From positions 186,001-250,000 of the forward strand of contig NZ_SWBP01000001.1 in NCBI RefSeq assembly GCF_005116455.1: a DNA stretch of 64,000 nucleotides, given 5' to 3'. The notes beneath the pieces were generated by a model. It saw only the letters and a list, made by a program, of their open reading frames with translations. It ran no database searches and was not told the origin of the DNA. Below are positions 8,180 through 17,091 of this stretch, piece after piece. Position 1 is the first letter of the stretch, and the number at the start of each line of letters is the position of its first letter. The DNA comes from Pedobacter cryophilus. GTDB lineage: Bacteria; Bacteroidota; Bacteroidia; Sphingobacteriales; Sphingobacteriaceae. The position numbers were made by a program, and so were the translations under genes.

Positions 8180-9652
8180 TTAAATTTTTTCGTATTCTGC
8201 TTGTTCAACACTATCATATTTCTCTAAAGACTCTACATAGTATTCTGCCTCATGAGCTTTCACTTTTCCTTCTGCCATTAATTTTTTCTTAGCTTGTTCT
8301 GAAGAAGATTTTACTAGTAACCTCACTTCGGCCATAGCTACTGAAGGTAATACTCTTATAAACAATAAGAACAAAGTAAAGAACACACCTATTGAACCAA
8401 TAAAGATTGAAATATCTACCCATGTAGGATAAAACATAGCCCAACTTGATGGCAAATAATCTCGGTGTAAAGAAGTTACAATAATTACGAAACGCTCAAA
8501 CCACATCCCAATATTTACGACGATAGATAATATCCAAGATAATGGAATATTAGTTCTCACTTTCTTAAACCAGAATAACTGTGGGGTAATAACGTTACAA
8601 GTCATCATAATCCAATATGCCCAAGCGTAAGGACCAGAAACTCTATTTAAGAAAGCATATTGTTCATACTCAGCACCTGAATACCATGCAATAAATAATT
8701 CAGTTAAATAAGCCACCCCAACAATTGAACCTGTTAATACAATGATTTTGTTCATTGATTCAATATGGAACATGGTGATGTAATTCTCTAATCCTAATAC
8801 TTTTCTAGTGACTAATAAAAGTGTTTGCACCATTGCAAAACCAGAGAAAATTGCTCCAGCAACAAAGTAAGGAGGGAAAATTGTAGTATGCCATCCGGGG
8901 ATAACCGATGTTGCAAAGTCCATAGATACAATAGTATGTACAGAAAGTACCAAAGGTGTAGAAACACCTGCTAAAACAAGAGATACTATCTCAAATCTTT
9001 GCCAAGTTTTTACTGATCCATTCCATCCAAAAGACATGATAGAATAAATTTTTCTTCTTAAGCCTGTCGCTCTATCTCTAATAGTTGCAATGTCAGGCAA
9101 TAAACCAACATACCAGAACACTAATGAAACCGAGAAATAGGTGGAGATTGCAAAAACGTCCCATACTAATGGAGAGTTAAAGTTAACCCATAATGATCCA
9201 AACTGATTTGGAAGTGGTAAAGGCCAATAAGCTAACCAAGGACGACCCATGTGAGAAACTACATAAGTAGCCGCACATATTACCGCAAAAATGGTCATTG
9301 CTTCTGCTGATCGGTTAATAGAATTACGCCAGTTTTGACGGAAGAGTAATAGTACAGCTGAGATTAATGTTCCCGCATGACCAATACCTACCCACCATAC
9401 GAAACCTGTAATATCCCAAGCCCAACCTACAGTTTTATTTAATCCCCATGATCCGATACCGTACCAGAAAGTATAACTTACTGCAAACAACCAAAGACCC
9501 GCTCCTGCTGCTGCAACAATAAAACCTATCCACCAAGCTCTATTTGGCTTGTTTTCTACAGGCATCAATACTTCTTCTGTAATTCTAGAATAAGTAATGT
9601 TTTTACCTGTAATTAACGGTTCTCTTAATATTGATTCGTGATGAGATGCCAT
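8180..9652 (-). CDS. actC: Alternative complex III subunit C, NrfD/PsrC-like quinol-binding membrane protein
   Basis: A 490-residue membrane protein with about ten helices of the NrfD (polysulfide reductase PsrC) family. It is the main quinol-binding subunit of alternative complex III. Visible family features are GFVWWVGIGHAGTLISAVLL, the region around HMGRPWLAYWPLP, and FDWKxx-like loops near the conserved helix ends. It is preceded by actB, whose iron-sulfur domain docks on it, with a 24-nt gap, and followed by actD. The soluble C-terminal tail (about 450-490) is rich in Glu and Lys. Length agrees with ActC of other Bacteroidota. Confidence 0.93.
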   Translation of the reverse strand: MASHHESILREPLITGKNITYSRITEEVLMPVENKPNRAWWIGFIVAAAGAGLWLFAVSYTFWYGIGSWGLNKTVGWAWDITGFVWWVGIGHAGTLISAVLLLFRQNWRNSINRSAEAMTIFAVICAATYVVSHMGRPWLAYWPLPLPNQFGSLWVNFNSPLVWDVFAISTYFSVSLVFWYVGLLPDIATIRDRATGLRRKIYSIMSFGWNGSVKTWQRFEIVSLVLAGVSTPLVLSVHTIVSMDFATSVIPGWHTTIFPPYFVAGAIFSGFAMVQTLLLVTRKVLGLENYITMFHIESMNKIIVLTGSIVGVAYLTELFIAWYSGAEYEQYAFLNRVSGPYAWAYWIMMTCNVITPQLFWFKKVRTNIPLSWILSIVVNIGMWFERFVIIVTSLHRDYLPSSWAMFYPTWVDISIFIGSIGVFFTLFLLFIRVLPSVAMAEVRLLVKSSSEQAKKKLMAEGKVKAHEAEYYVESLEKYDSVEQAEYEKI

Positions 9653-9676
9653 ATCTTAATTTATATCTTTTAAATA

Positions 9677-12600
9677 TTAAGCTTCTTGTAATCCAGTGTT
9701 GGTAATTTTTGTCATATAACCTACACCTGGCTGTACATTTATTTCTTCCAATACATAGTAGGTTCTTTCATTTTTCAAAGCTTTTGAAACCTCTGAATTA
9801 GGATCATTAGCATCTCCAAATACAATAGCATTGGCCGGACAAGTTTGTTGACAAGCAACTTTAACGTCTCCATCTACTAAAGGTCTTTTCTCAATCTTAG
9901 CTTTTAATTTACCAGCTTGAATTCTTTGAATACACATAGAGCATTTTTCCATCACCCCACGAGAACGTGTAGTAACATCAGGATTTAATACTAATTGTGT
10001 GAATTCATTATTTAGGTAATTATCAAAACGAGAATCATTCCAGTAGTTAAACCAGTTGAAACGACGCACTTTGTATGGACAGTTATTTGCACAATATCTT
10101 GTACCTACACAACGGTTATAAGCCATGTGGTTTAAACCTTCTGTAGAGTGAACAGTTGCTAAAACCGGACAAACAGTTTCACAAGGTGCATGTTCGCAAT
10201 GTTGACACATCATTGGCTGATGAACAACAGATACGTTTTCCATTCTACCTTCTATATGATCAATTTCTTTCTCTTCAGTAATTTGCTTGCCTTCTTCGTT
10301 GAAAGTGTAGTAACGATCTATACGAATCCAGTGCATATCTCTTCTGCGACGAACTTCATCTTTACCTACAACCGGAACATTATTTTCGGTATTACAAGCA
10401 ACAATACAAGCGCCACAACCGGTACAAGCATTTAAATCAATTGCCATTACCCAATTATGCCCTGGTTGCTCGTACTTATTCCATAAATCGTAAGTCTCGT
10501 GTTTAGCACCATGATTTCCACTTCCATGTGCTGCATCTTCTTTGTACTGCGCAAAAGTGGCTTCACGAATAATGTTTCTTCCTTCAAAAGAATGGTGAGT
10601 TTGTGTTTGAGCCAATTCCTCAATTGCACCAGTTTTAGAGATAGTTACATTATTTGCAAATTGAAACGTACCATTACTCATCGCTAAAAATGGATAAGCA
10701 TTTTGACCTACGCCATCTGCAACTTTACCGGCTTTAGTTCTTCCGTAACCTAAAGCTACAGAAACAGTACCTTGTGCTTGACCAGGTTGAAAAAGAACTG
10801 GTAAATCAATCTGATACTCTCCACCTTTTAAGGTCACTACATCATATTGAGCAAGACCTAAACTCTCTGCATACTTAGGATTTAAGGCTGCGTAATTGTC
10901 CCAAGTTACTTTAGATACTGGATCTGGAGTTTCTTGTAATAATGGATTATTAGCTTGCTGACCAGATCCTATTGCTACAGATTGGTAAACATGTAATTCA
11001 ACATCTTTAGCAACAGATTTGCTTTGCGCCGAAACAAAAGAAGCGGCAGCAGCTACATTTCCTGCAAAAACAGTTGCTCCAACAGCTTTGGCTGGCAAAA
11101 CAACAAATCCGCTTTGTAAAATCTCATCCCATTTCTTACCTGCCGCTAAAAGAACTGATTTTTCCCAGTTGTTTCTTACGTAAGTGTAATAATCCGAAAC
11201 AGGATTATTAGACCATATCAATAAGCTTTGCTCTGCCTGACGGGTGTTGTAAATAGGATTAATAGTTGGCTGTACCAATGAATAGTAACCTTCTACTGCA
11301 TTTGCATCTCCCCAAGATTCTAAGAAATTATGGTTTGGAGCAATTAATTGACATAAACTAGCTGTTTCATCTTCTCTATCAGAGAATGAAATGGTTAGCG
11401 AAACTTTTTTCAAAGCTTCAGCAAATTCTTTGGTATTTGGAAGGCTGTAAACAGGATTAGCGTCTAAAAACATTACTGCTCCAACTTTACCCGCTTTCAT
11501 ATCAGCTAATAAAACGCTAAAATCTGCTTCTTTACCAGTAAATTGATAAGATGGATTGTCTAAATCTATTGTAGTACCGTAACTTCCTAATGCACTGTTA
11601 ATAGCATTAACAATAGTTTGGGTAGCTACATCATTTGAACCAGCTACTACTAATGCAGCTCCTTTTGCGTTCAACAGTTCTTTTGCTGCTAATTTAATGG
11701 CGCTATCAGCAACTTTATTTTCTCCTAAAGAAGAATTACCTAAGCTTGATCCTGTTACGGCTGCATATAATGCGAGCAACGCTGGACCTTCTTCTGATAA
11801 TTTAATAGCAATTCTAGAATCGGCATTGGTACCTGTCATACTCATTCCAGCTTCAAACTGAATATGTCTCGACATTCTTTTCTCGTTAAGAGAAGCCATA
11901 CCACGGTTACTTACATATTGCTTGGTAAACTGAACCGGAGAAATCCATGATCCTAAAAAGTCTGCACCAAAACTTACAATAACATTTGCTTTATCAAAAC
12001 GATATTGAGGCAATACTGCTTTACCAAAACTAGCTTCATTAGCTGTTATAATACCTGCATAAGAAACAGGATCAATAGTAATATGCTTTGTTGAAGGAAA
12101 CTGGGTAGTAAAATCTGCAATTACTGCTTTAGAAGAAGGACTATTAATAGTTGAACTTACAATAGCAATGGTTTTACCTGATGCCTGAATCTTGTTTAGT
12201 TCTCCTTTTACGTGTTGATCTATATCTTCCCAAGATTGTTCTGCTCCTTTAAACCAAGGGCCTTTCAATTTAGAAATATCATAAAGATCTAATACTGTAG
12301 CCTGAGCTTGAGCACTTAATCCACCTTTATTAATAATACAGTTTGGATTTCCCTCCACTTTAATAGGGCGACCTTCTCTGGTTTTCACCAAGATACTTCC
12401 GCCTTTATAACTTGAGGCATAATAATTTGGAATACCTGGAGTAATCTCTTCTGGCTTAATTAAATAAGGAATAGATTTTTGAACCGGCGCAACATTACAT
12501 GCTGCTAAACTCACCGCCCCTAAACCAAAGCCCATTGCCTTTAAGAAATCTCTACGAGGTGTAGCGGCTTTTAAGCCAGAACCTTCCAATAATTCTTCAA

Positions 12601-12700
12601 TAGGAAGAGATTCAGCAAATTCGTTTTTATTCTTTTCTACGAACTCAGGAGTTTTATTAATCTCCTCTAAACCTTTCCAATATTTTTTTGTGCTTTCCAT
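9677..12700 (-). CDS. actB: Alternative complex III subunit B, molybdopterin-oxidoreductase-like and 4Fe-4S protein
   Basis: A 1007-residue fusion. Near residues 48-70 is a Tat-like segment (RRDFLKAMGFGLGAVSLAAC). A molybdopterin oxidoreductase-like region follows (about 80-740), known in this family to bind no molybdenum. The C-terminal third is a ferredoxin-like part with four Cys clusters: CTGCGACIVAC (about residue 758), CQHCEHAPCETVC, CVGTRYCANNC and CSMC paired with CQQTC. These would hold iron-sulfur clusters. In the complex ActB sits on the periplasmic side and connects the ActC quinol site with the ActA hemes. Because the Tat motif is internal it may serve as an uncleaved or retained signal, as in homologues. 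Confidence 0.95.
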   Translation of the reverse strand: MESTKKYWKGLEEINKTPEFVEKNKNEFAESLPIEELLEGSGLKAATPRRDFLKAMGFGLGAVSLAACNVAPVQKSIPYLIKPEEITPGIPNYYASSYKGGSILVKTREGRPIKVEGNPNCIINKGGLSAQAQATVLDLYDISKLKGPWFKGAEQSWEDIDQHVKGELNKIQASGKTIAIVSSTINSPSSKAVIADFTTQFPSTKHITIDPVSYAGIITANEASFGKAVLPQYRFDKANVIVSFGADFLGSWISPVQFTKQYVSNRGMASLNEKRMSRHIQFEAGMSMTGTNADSRIAIKLSEEGPALLALYAAVTGSSLGNSSLGENKVADSAIKLAAKELLNAKGAALVVAGSNDVATQTIVNAINSALGSYGTTIDLDNPSYQFTGKEADFSVLLADMKAGKVGAVMFLDANPVYSLPNTKEFAEALKKVSLTISFSDREDETASLCQLIAPNHNFLESWGDANAVEGYYSLVQPTINPIYNTRQAEQSLLIWSNNPVSDYYTYVRNNWEKSVLLAAGKKWDEILQSGFVVLPAKAVGATVFAGNVAAAASFVSAQSKSVAKDVELHVYQSVAIGSGQQANNPLLQETPDPVSKVTWDNYAALNPKYAESLGLAQYDVVTLKGGEYQIDLPVLFQPGQAQGTVSVALGYGRTKAGKVADGVGQNAYPFLAMSNGTFQFANNVTISKTGAIEELAQTQTHHSFEGRNIIREATFAQYKEDAAHGSGNHGAKHETYDLWNKYEQPGHNWVMAIDLNACTGCGACIVACNTENNVPVVGKDEVRRRRDMHWIRIDRYYTFNEEGKQITEEKEIDHIEGRMENVSVVHQPMMCQHCEHAPCETVCPVLATVHSTEGLNHMAYNRCVGTRYCANNCPYKVRRFNWFNYWNDSRFDNYLNNEFTQLVLNPDVTTRSRGVMEKCSMCIQRIQAGKLKAKIEKRPLVDGDVKVACQQTCPANAIVFGDANDPNSEVSKALKNERTYYVLEEINVQPGVGYMTKITNTGLQEA

Positions 12701-12738
12701 TTAAGCTATATAAAACTGTAATTGTTTATGCTAATTAA

Positions 12739-14115
12739 TTAATAATGACACTTACCACACTCTAAACCACCCAACACTGCCGCTGTCACTTTTTCACCTT
12801 TTTTAATCTTATCATGAGCTGCAATTACTTTATCGTAATAAGCATTATCTTGATATTTAACTTCAGTTTCTTTATGACAGTTGATACACCATTTCATTGT
12901 TAATGGAGAGTATTGATAAACTTCTTCCATAGTTTGAATAGGTCCGTGACATTTCTGACAATCAATACCTGCAACTTTAACGTGTTGTGAGTGGTTAAAA
13001 TAAGCTAAGTCTGGAAGGTTATGAATTCTTACCCACTCAATAGGTCTTGGGTTTTCACCATACTTTTGAGTTTCTGGATTATAATCTAAAGCCGAGTAGA
13101 TTTTGTTGATTTCTGGAGAAATTTCGCCATCATACTTTTCTGTTGCTTGAACGTATTTATGACAGTTCATACAAACGTTAAGTGATGGAATAGATGCATT
13201 CTTAGATTTCCATGCACCAGAGTGACAGTATTGACACTGTATTTGATTGGTTCCGGCATGTAACTGGTGAGAAAACTTAATAGGTTGTACGGGCTGATAG
13301 CCAGTTTGAATACCTGTATTCCATAAACCCATCCATCCAAAAGAAGCTAAAGTAATAACACCTGCTAAAACTACAAAAAACACAAACTTCTTATTTTTTG
13401 CTAATTTCTTAACTACGGCAAATCTGTCTTTTGTTTCACCTTCTAATTCTTCCTCTTCTTCAAGCAATACTTTGCTATCTGTTTTTAATAACAGTCGCTC
13501 TAAAGTTCCAATTACTCGGTTTAAAACCAAAATAACCAAGAAAGCAATAATAACAACGGCAATTAAACCAATTAACATAAAGTCACTGATTCCGCCACTT
13601 TCAGTAGAAGCTGCTGCACCTGCATCAGTTGCTGCTGGAGCTGCTGCTTTCTTATCGCCCTCTACTTGGATGTAAGCTAAAATGTTTTTTACATCATCAT
13701 CAGAGAACTGAGGAAATACGGACATGGCTGCCTTGTTGTATTCTTCATAAATGGCTACCGCTCGTTTATCCCCCGCAGCAATCATTGCCGGAGAATTTTT
13801 AATCCATTTAATTAGATACGCTTCATCGTTATACTTTTGGTTAACGCCAGCTAATGCCGGACCCAATACTCTTTTATTGAGCGCATGGCATGAAACACAA
13901 TTGGCGGTCCATAAAGCTTCTCCAGCTGTCGCGTCTCCGGTTGGAGCTGCGGCACCGGCTGCTGCTGGTGTTGCTGTTTTTGAAGTATCTGCAGGAACTG
14001 CTTGACCAAATATTACCCCAACCGAACTTAAAGTAATGGCCGAAACCACCGTTAGGGATCTAATTAATCTTCTAAAATCAGATGAGAAGTTTCTCATATT
14101 GAGTTTGTTATACAC
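12739..14115 (-). CDS. actA: Alternative complex III subunit A, multiheme cytochrome c with an N-terminal monoheme domain
   Basis: A 458-residue protein with six CxxCH heme-binding motifs. The first, CVSCH, lies in an N-terminal class I-like cytochrome c domain (about residues 60-155) preceded by a signal peptide or anchor and an Ala/Pro-rich linker. Two helices follow (about 180-200 and 243-263). The C-terminal part then carries CQYCH, CMNCH, CQKCH, CINCH and CGKCH. The five C-terminal motifs match the pentaheme ActA of alternative complex III; the N-terminal domain is an added heme. It is the first gene of the act operon, behind the promoter near 14,181. The Met at 14,097 (residue 7) is an alternative start. 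Confidence 0.93.
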   Translation of the reverse strand: MYNKLNMRNFSSDFRRLIRSLTVVSAITLSSVGVIFGQAVPADTSKTATPAAAGAAAPTGDATAGEALWTANCVSCHALNKRVLGPALAGVNQKYNDEAYLIKWIKNSPAMIAAGDKRAVAIYEEYNKAAMSVFPQFSDDDVKNILAYIQVEGDKKAAAPAATDAGAAASTESGGISDFMLIGLIAVVIIAFLVILVLNRVIGTLERLLLKTDSKVLLEEEEELEGETKDRFAVVKKLAKNKKFVFFVVLAGVITLASFGWMGLWNTGIQTGYQPVQPIKFSHQLHAGTNQIQCQYCHSGAWKSKNASIPSLNVCMNCHKYVQATEKYDGEISPEINKIYSALDYNPETQKYGENPRPIEWVRIHNLPDLAYFNHSQHVKVAGIDCQKCHGPIQTMEEVYQYSPLTMKWCINCHKETEVKYQDNAYYDKVIAAHDKIKKGEKVTAAVLGGLECGKCHY

Positions 14116-14180
14116 TAAATTTGATTATTAAGATTTAAAAAAAGGCTCGATTAATTGTTTAACCTCACATTTTCGAACCA

Positions 14181-14213
14181 CAAAAGTATAATTAATTACG
14201 TTTTGCCTGACAA
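14181..14213 (-). promoter_or_regulatory. Likely promoter of the act-cta operon
   Basis: On the minus strand TACTTTTG (14188-14181) matches the Bacteroidota -7 element TAnnTTTG. A TTG (14213-14211) lies 22 nt upstream as a candidate -33 element. Transcription would begin near 14,174, giving a leader of about 60 nt to actA. The spacing is slightly long, so this is a prediction. The rest of 14,116-14,351 holds no gene; an AT-rich 9-bp hairpin (14273-14298) may end the transcript of the next gene. Confidence 0.45.
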
Positions 14214-14351
14214 TTTGATGACTTGTTTTACTAATTTAAAATCATTCTAAACAAGGTTAAAAAACTCACTTCCTATTAAAAAATAAAGCTTTTAATAGAA
14301 ATAGCACAAATCACACTTTTGTTTTGGATTTTATAATTTGATTTAAATTAT

Positions 14352-15332
14352 TTATTGTCTTAAAATCCAAGCGAAAATAAGTGGGCAAACTATGGTAGCA
14401 TCAGACTCTACAATAAATTTTGGAGTATGGATATCTAACTTTCCCCAAGTGATTTTCTCGTTAGGAACTGCTCCAGAATAAGAACCATAAGAAGTGGTCG
14501 AATCTGAAATTTGGCAGAAATAACTCCAGAAAGGAATATTTTCCATTTCCATATCCTGATAAAGCATTGGAACTACACAAATAGGAAAATCTCCGGCAAT
14601 ACCACCACCAATTTGGAAAAAGCCTAAACCTTTACCCTCAGAGTTTTTCGGATACCAATCTGCCAACCAGGTCATGTATTCGATCCCACTTTTCATGGTG
14701 CTGGCTTTTAATTGACCTTTAATCACATAAGACGCAAAAATATTACCCATGGTAGAATCTTCCCATCCTGGAACTACAATTGGCAAGTTTTTTTCGGCGG
14801 CAGCCAACATCCATGAATTTTTTGGATCAATTTCATAGTATTGTTCTAAAACCCCACTTAAAAGCATTTTATACATGTATTCATGAGGGAAATAACGTTC
14901 GCCAGCGGCTTCGGCATCCATCCAAATCTTTTGAATATGCTTTTGCAACCTTCTAAAAGCCTCTTCCTCAGGGATACAAGTATCGGTTACCCTGTTATAA
15001 TGATTCTCTAATAAATCCCATTCATCTTGTGGGCTTAAGTCTCTATAATTTGGCACTCTTTTGTAATGAGAGTGTGCTACCAAATTCATAATATCTTCTT
15101 CTAAATTGGCACCTGTACAAGAAATAATAGCCACTTTATCTTGTCTAATCATTTCTGCTAAAGAAATACCAAGCTCGGCGGTACTCATTGCTCCTGCTAA
15201 GGTGATCATCATTTTTCCACCTTCTGCTAAATGAGTTTCATAACCTTTAGCCGCATCCATTAATGCCGCAGCATTAAAATGCAAATAGTTTTTTTCTATA
15301 AATTGTGAAATTGGACCTCTTGATTCGCTCAT
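14352..15332 (-). CDS. Deoxyhypusine synthase family protein without the family's active-site lysine
   Basis: A 326-residue protein of the deoxyhypusine synthase fold, which binds NAD and, in eukaryotes and archaea, transfers a butylamine group from spermidine to eIF5A. Conserved parts are LAGAMSTAELGISLAEMIR, ISCTGANLEEDIMNL and VPGWEDSTMGNIFASY. The region that normally reads G-G-G-x-x-K-H-H is here GGGIAGDFPI, so the lysine that forms the enzyme-butylamine intermediate is Gly. Bacteria have no eIF5A, so the reaction is unknown; a polyamine-related role is only a guess. I chose the Met at 15,332 (protein starts MSESRGPISQFIEKN) because a TAnnTTTG-like element (15358-15351) overlaps the longer start at 15,353. 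Confidence 0.85.
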   Translation of the reverse strand: MSESRGPISQFIEKNYLHFNAAALMDAAKGYETHLAEGGKMMITLAGAMSTAELGISLAEMIRQDKVAIISCTGANLEEDIMNLVAHSHYKRVPNYRDLSPQDEWDLLENHYNRVTDTCIPEEEAFRRLQKHIQKIWMDAEAAGERYFPHEYMYKMLLSGVLEQYYEIDPKNSWMLAAAEKNLPIVVPGWEDSTMGNIFASYVIKGQLKASTMKSGIEYMTWLADWYPKNSEGKGLGFFQIGGGIAGDFPICVVPMLYQDMEMENIPFWSYFCQISDSTTSYGSYSGAVPNEKITWGKLDIHTPKFIVESDATIVCPLIFAWILRQ

Positions 15333-15496
15333 TTGAATTGTTTTTGCTTGCAAAAATAGAATTTTGGTTTACATTCTGGTGAATGTTATTTTAAGCCATT
15401 CAACATTAATACCCTATATAAAGTTAAAATTGCAGTGACTATGGAGCATTATTGGATAAAAATTATAGATAATTAACCCTTACGTTAAATTATTAA

Positions 15497-15526
15497 TTGT
15501 TTATGCATTGATAATTTATATTTTTG
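15497..15526 (+). promoter_or_regulatory. Promoter of the fatty-acid-synthase-like operon
   Basis: TTG at 15497-15499 and TATTTTTG at 15519-15526 are spaced by 19 nt. This is a good match to the Bacteroidota -33/-7 pattern (TTG, 19-20 nt, TAnnTTTG). The expected start of transcription is about 20 nt before the GTG start codon at 15,553. Confidence 0.6.
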
Positions 15527-15552
15527 ACACAGTAAAAAATACTTAAAAAATA

Positions 15553-16275
15553 GTGAGGAAACCTAAAGTTTTAATTACAGGAGCAAGCAGAGGTTTAGGA
15601 TTAGCAATTGCAAACGCTTTAAATGATGATTACTGCCTAATTTTACATGCTACAAAAACAGAAAATATCACTCACCTAAAAGAAGGCAATTACATTTTAG
15701 CCGCCGATTTTTCTAAACCTGAAGAAGTTACCGCTTTTTGTAAAGAACTTAAAGCACAACATGGTGATGATTTATATGCAGTAATTAACAACGCAGGTAT
15801 CAATGTAAGTAAACCTTTATCTTTTCAGCCCGAGCGGGAAATTGATAATGCGATACAAATTAATCTAAAAACCCCAATTCAAATATCTAAAACAGCATTC
15901 AAAATTTTTTCGGTTAAACAAAAAGGAGTAATTATTAATATGAGTTCTTTAGTTGCCGATACTGGGAATGCGTACCAAACTGTTTATTCGGCAACAAAAG
16001 CAGGTATTGCAGCATTCACAAAATCATTAGCTAAGGAAGCTGGCGCACTTTTCGAAAATAATCAAATTAGGGCAATCAGTGTTTCGCCAGGTTTTATAGA
16101 AACAGAAATGACGGCAGTAATCCCTCAAATAGAGCAAGATAAATTGGTTGCAAATATTCCATTGAAAAGAGCTGGCAAAGCCGATGAAATTGCACAAGTT
16201 TTAGCTTTTTTAATTTCAGACAAAGCATCATTTATCAACGGAAGTACTATCAATATAAACGGAGGAGTACTTTAA
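15553..16275 (+). CDS. Short-chain dehydrogenase, 3-oxoacyl-ACP reductase-like (FabG family)
   Basis: A 240-residue SDR protein. Near the N-terminus is the nucleotide-binding motif TGASRGLGLAIA, then NNAGIN, and the catalytic Ser with Y-x-x-x-K in NMSSLVADTGNAYQTVYSAT followed by K. The C-terminal FINGSTININGGVL is typical of FabG. In this operon it would reduce 3-oxoacyl chains on the carrier protein encoded two genes downstream, using NADPH. It begins with GTG directly downstream of the promoter at 15,497-15,526, and its stop codon overlaps the next start (TAATG). It is the first of eight plus-strand genes that form one transcription unit. Confidence 0.9.
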   Translation: MRKPKVLITGASRGLGLAIANALNDDYCLILHATKTENITHLKEGNYILAADFSKPEEVTAFCKELKAQHGDDLYAVINNAGINVSKPLSFQPEREIDNAIQINLKTPIQISKTAFKIFSVKQKGVIINMSSLVADTGNAYQTVYSATKAGIAAFTKSLAKEAGALFENNQIRAISVSPGFIETEMTAVIPQIEQDKLVANIPLKRAGKADEIAQVLAFLISDKASFINGSTININGGVL

Positions 16276-16814
16276 TGGAAGTAAATTTAGTAGGTACTGC
16301 CCCTAACAAAGTTTTAATTCACGGACCAAGTAAATTATTGGTAAATGAATACAATTGGCATGATCCTAATCATGGTATTGTTGCAAGTTATACGCCTACA
16401 GCTTTTGATGTAAAAGACCACTTTGGTGTTTTTAGAGGGGTAGATATGATAGAATCTTTTGCCCAGGCAACCTCAGGTTCTTGTGCAGAGTTTTTAACTC
16501 GATTGAAACGAGGTGATGATACTTCAAAAACTCATAGTGATTTTATACCTACTTTCATTAGTGTAGGTGGAGTTAATTTTCACTCTTACCTTTTAGAAGG
16601 CGACACATTTATCAGCATGGGTAAAATTATGTTTTTTAAATTTAGGCAAATTGTTATTGATGGAAGGGTTTATAAAGTGCCAGCAGGTTTAGATTTAAAT
16701 GCACACTTTAAAGACTTTACTACAGAGAAATTAAATAATTACGAAATAGATGATAGCTTTACTTTAGTTGCTGAGTTATTTGGCATTACTGGTAGAGCCA
16801 TTAAAAGAAAATAA
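16275..16814 (+). CDS. FabA/FabZ-like 3-hydroxyacyl-ACP dehydratase
   Basis: A 179-residue protein with a probable hot-dog fold. The segment VKDHFGVFRGVDMIESFAQA corresponds to the FabA/FabZ active-site helix region: His in D-H-F and Glu in M-I-E-S-F-A-Q are the candidate catalytic pair, although the usual H-F-P-G-x-P-x-x-P-G loop is altered to H-F-G-V-F-R-G. That change suggests an unusual substrate. It would dehydrate 3-hydroxyacyl-ACP made by the preceding reductase. It overlaps the upstream gene by one nucleotide and is followed after 14 nt by the carrier protein. The assignment is by motif and context. Confidence 0.75.
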   Translation: MEVNLVGTAPNKVLIHGPSKLLVNEYNWHDPNHGIVASYTPTAFDVKDHFGVFRGVDMIESFAQATSGSCAEFLTRLKRGDDTSKTHSDFIPTFISVGGVNFHSYLLEGDTFISMGKIMFFKFRQIVIDGRVYKVPAGLDLNAHFKDFTTEKLNNYEIDDSFTLVAELFGITGRAIKRK

Positions 16815-16828
16815 ATATAGAATACAAC

Positions 16829-17089
16829 ATGGAAAGAAAAGAAATTATTGATGGATTGGTAGAAATTCTACAAACGGTTAGAACAATCGATCAAGAAAAG
16901 TTAAAAGATATAAAAGAGGAGACTGATTTTATTGCTGATTTAAAAACTCCATCTACAGAGATGATTAATATTGCAGCTAAAGCCGAGCAAAAATTTGATT
17001 TAGAATTTGATGATGATGATATTGATGATTTAGGATCTAAGGTTAGAGATTTTGTAGATTTAATTATCAAAACAAAAGCTAACAGTTAA
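16829..17089 (+). CDS. Acyl carrier protein
   Basis: An 86-residue acidic protein of carrier-protein size. It has an N-terminal helix (about residues 3-25), a loop with the pantetheine attachment region at DLKTPSTEMINIA, and acidic helices (LEFDDDDIDDLG, VRDFVDLI). In ordinary carrier proteins the attachment Ser is in D-S-L; here the Ser is in P-S-T, so it is a divergent carrier. It would hold the growing chain for the ketosynthase encoded 2 nt downstream, after modification by the phosphopantetheinyl transferase of the same operon. Its distinct sequence suggests that it does not exchange freely with the housekeeping fatty-acid carrier; that is inference. Confidence 0.85.
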   Translation: MERKEIIDGLVEILQTVRTIDQEKLKDIKEETDFIADLKTPSTEMINIAAKAEQKFDLEFDDDDIDDLGSKVRDFVDLIIKTKANS

Positions 17090-17091
17090 AA

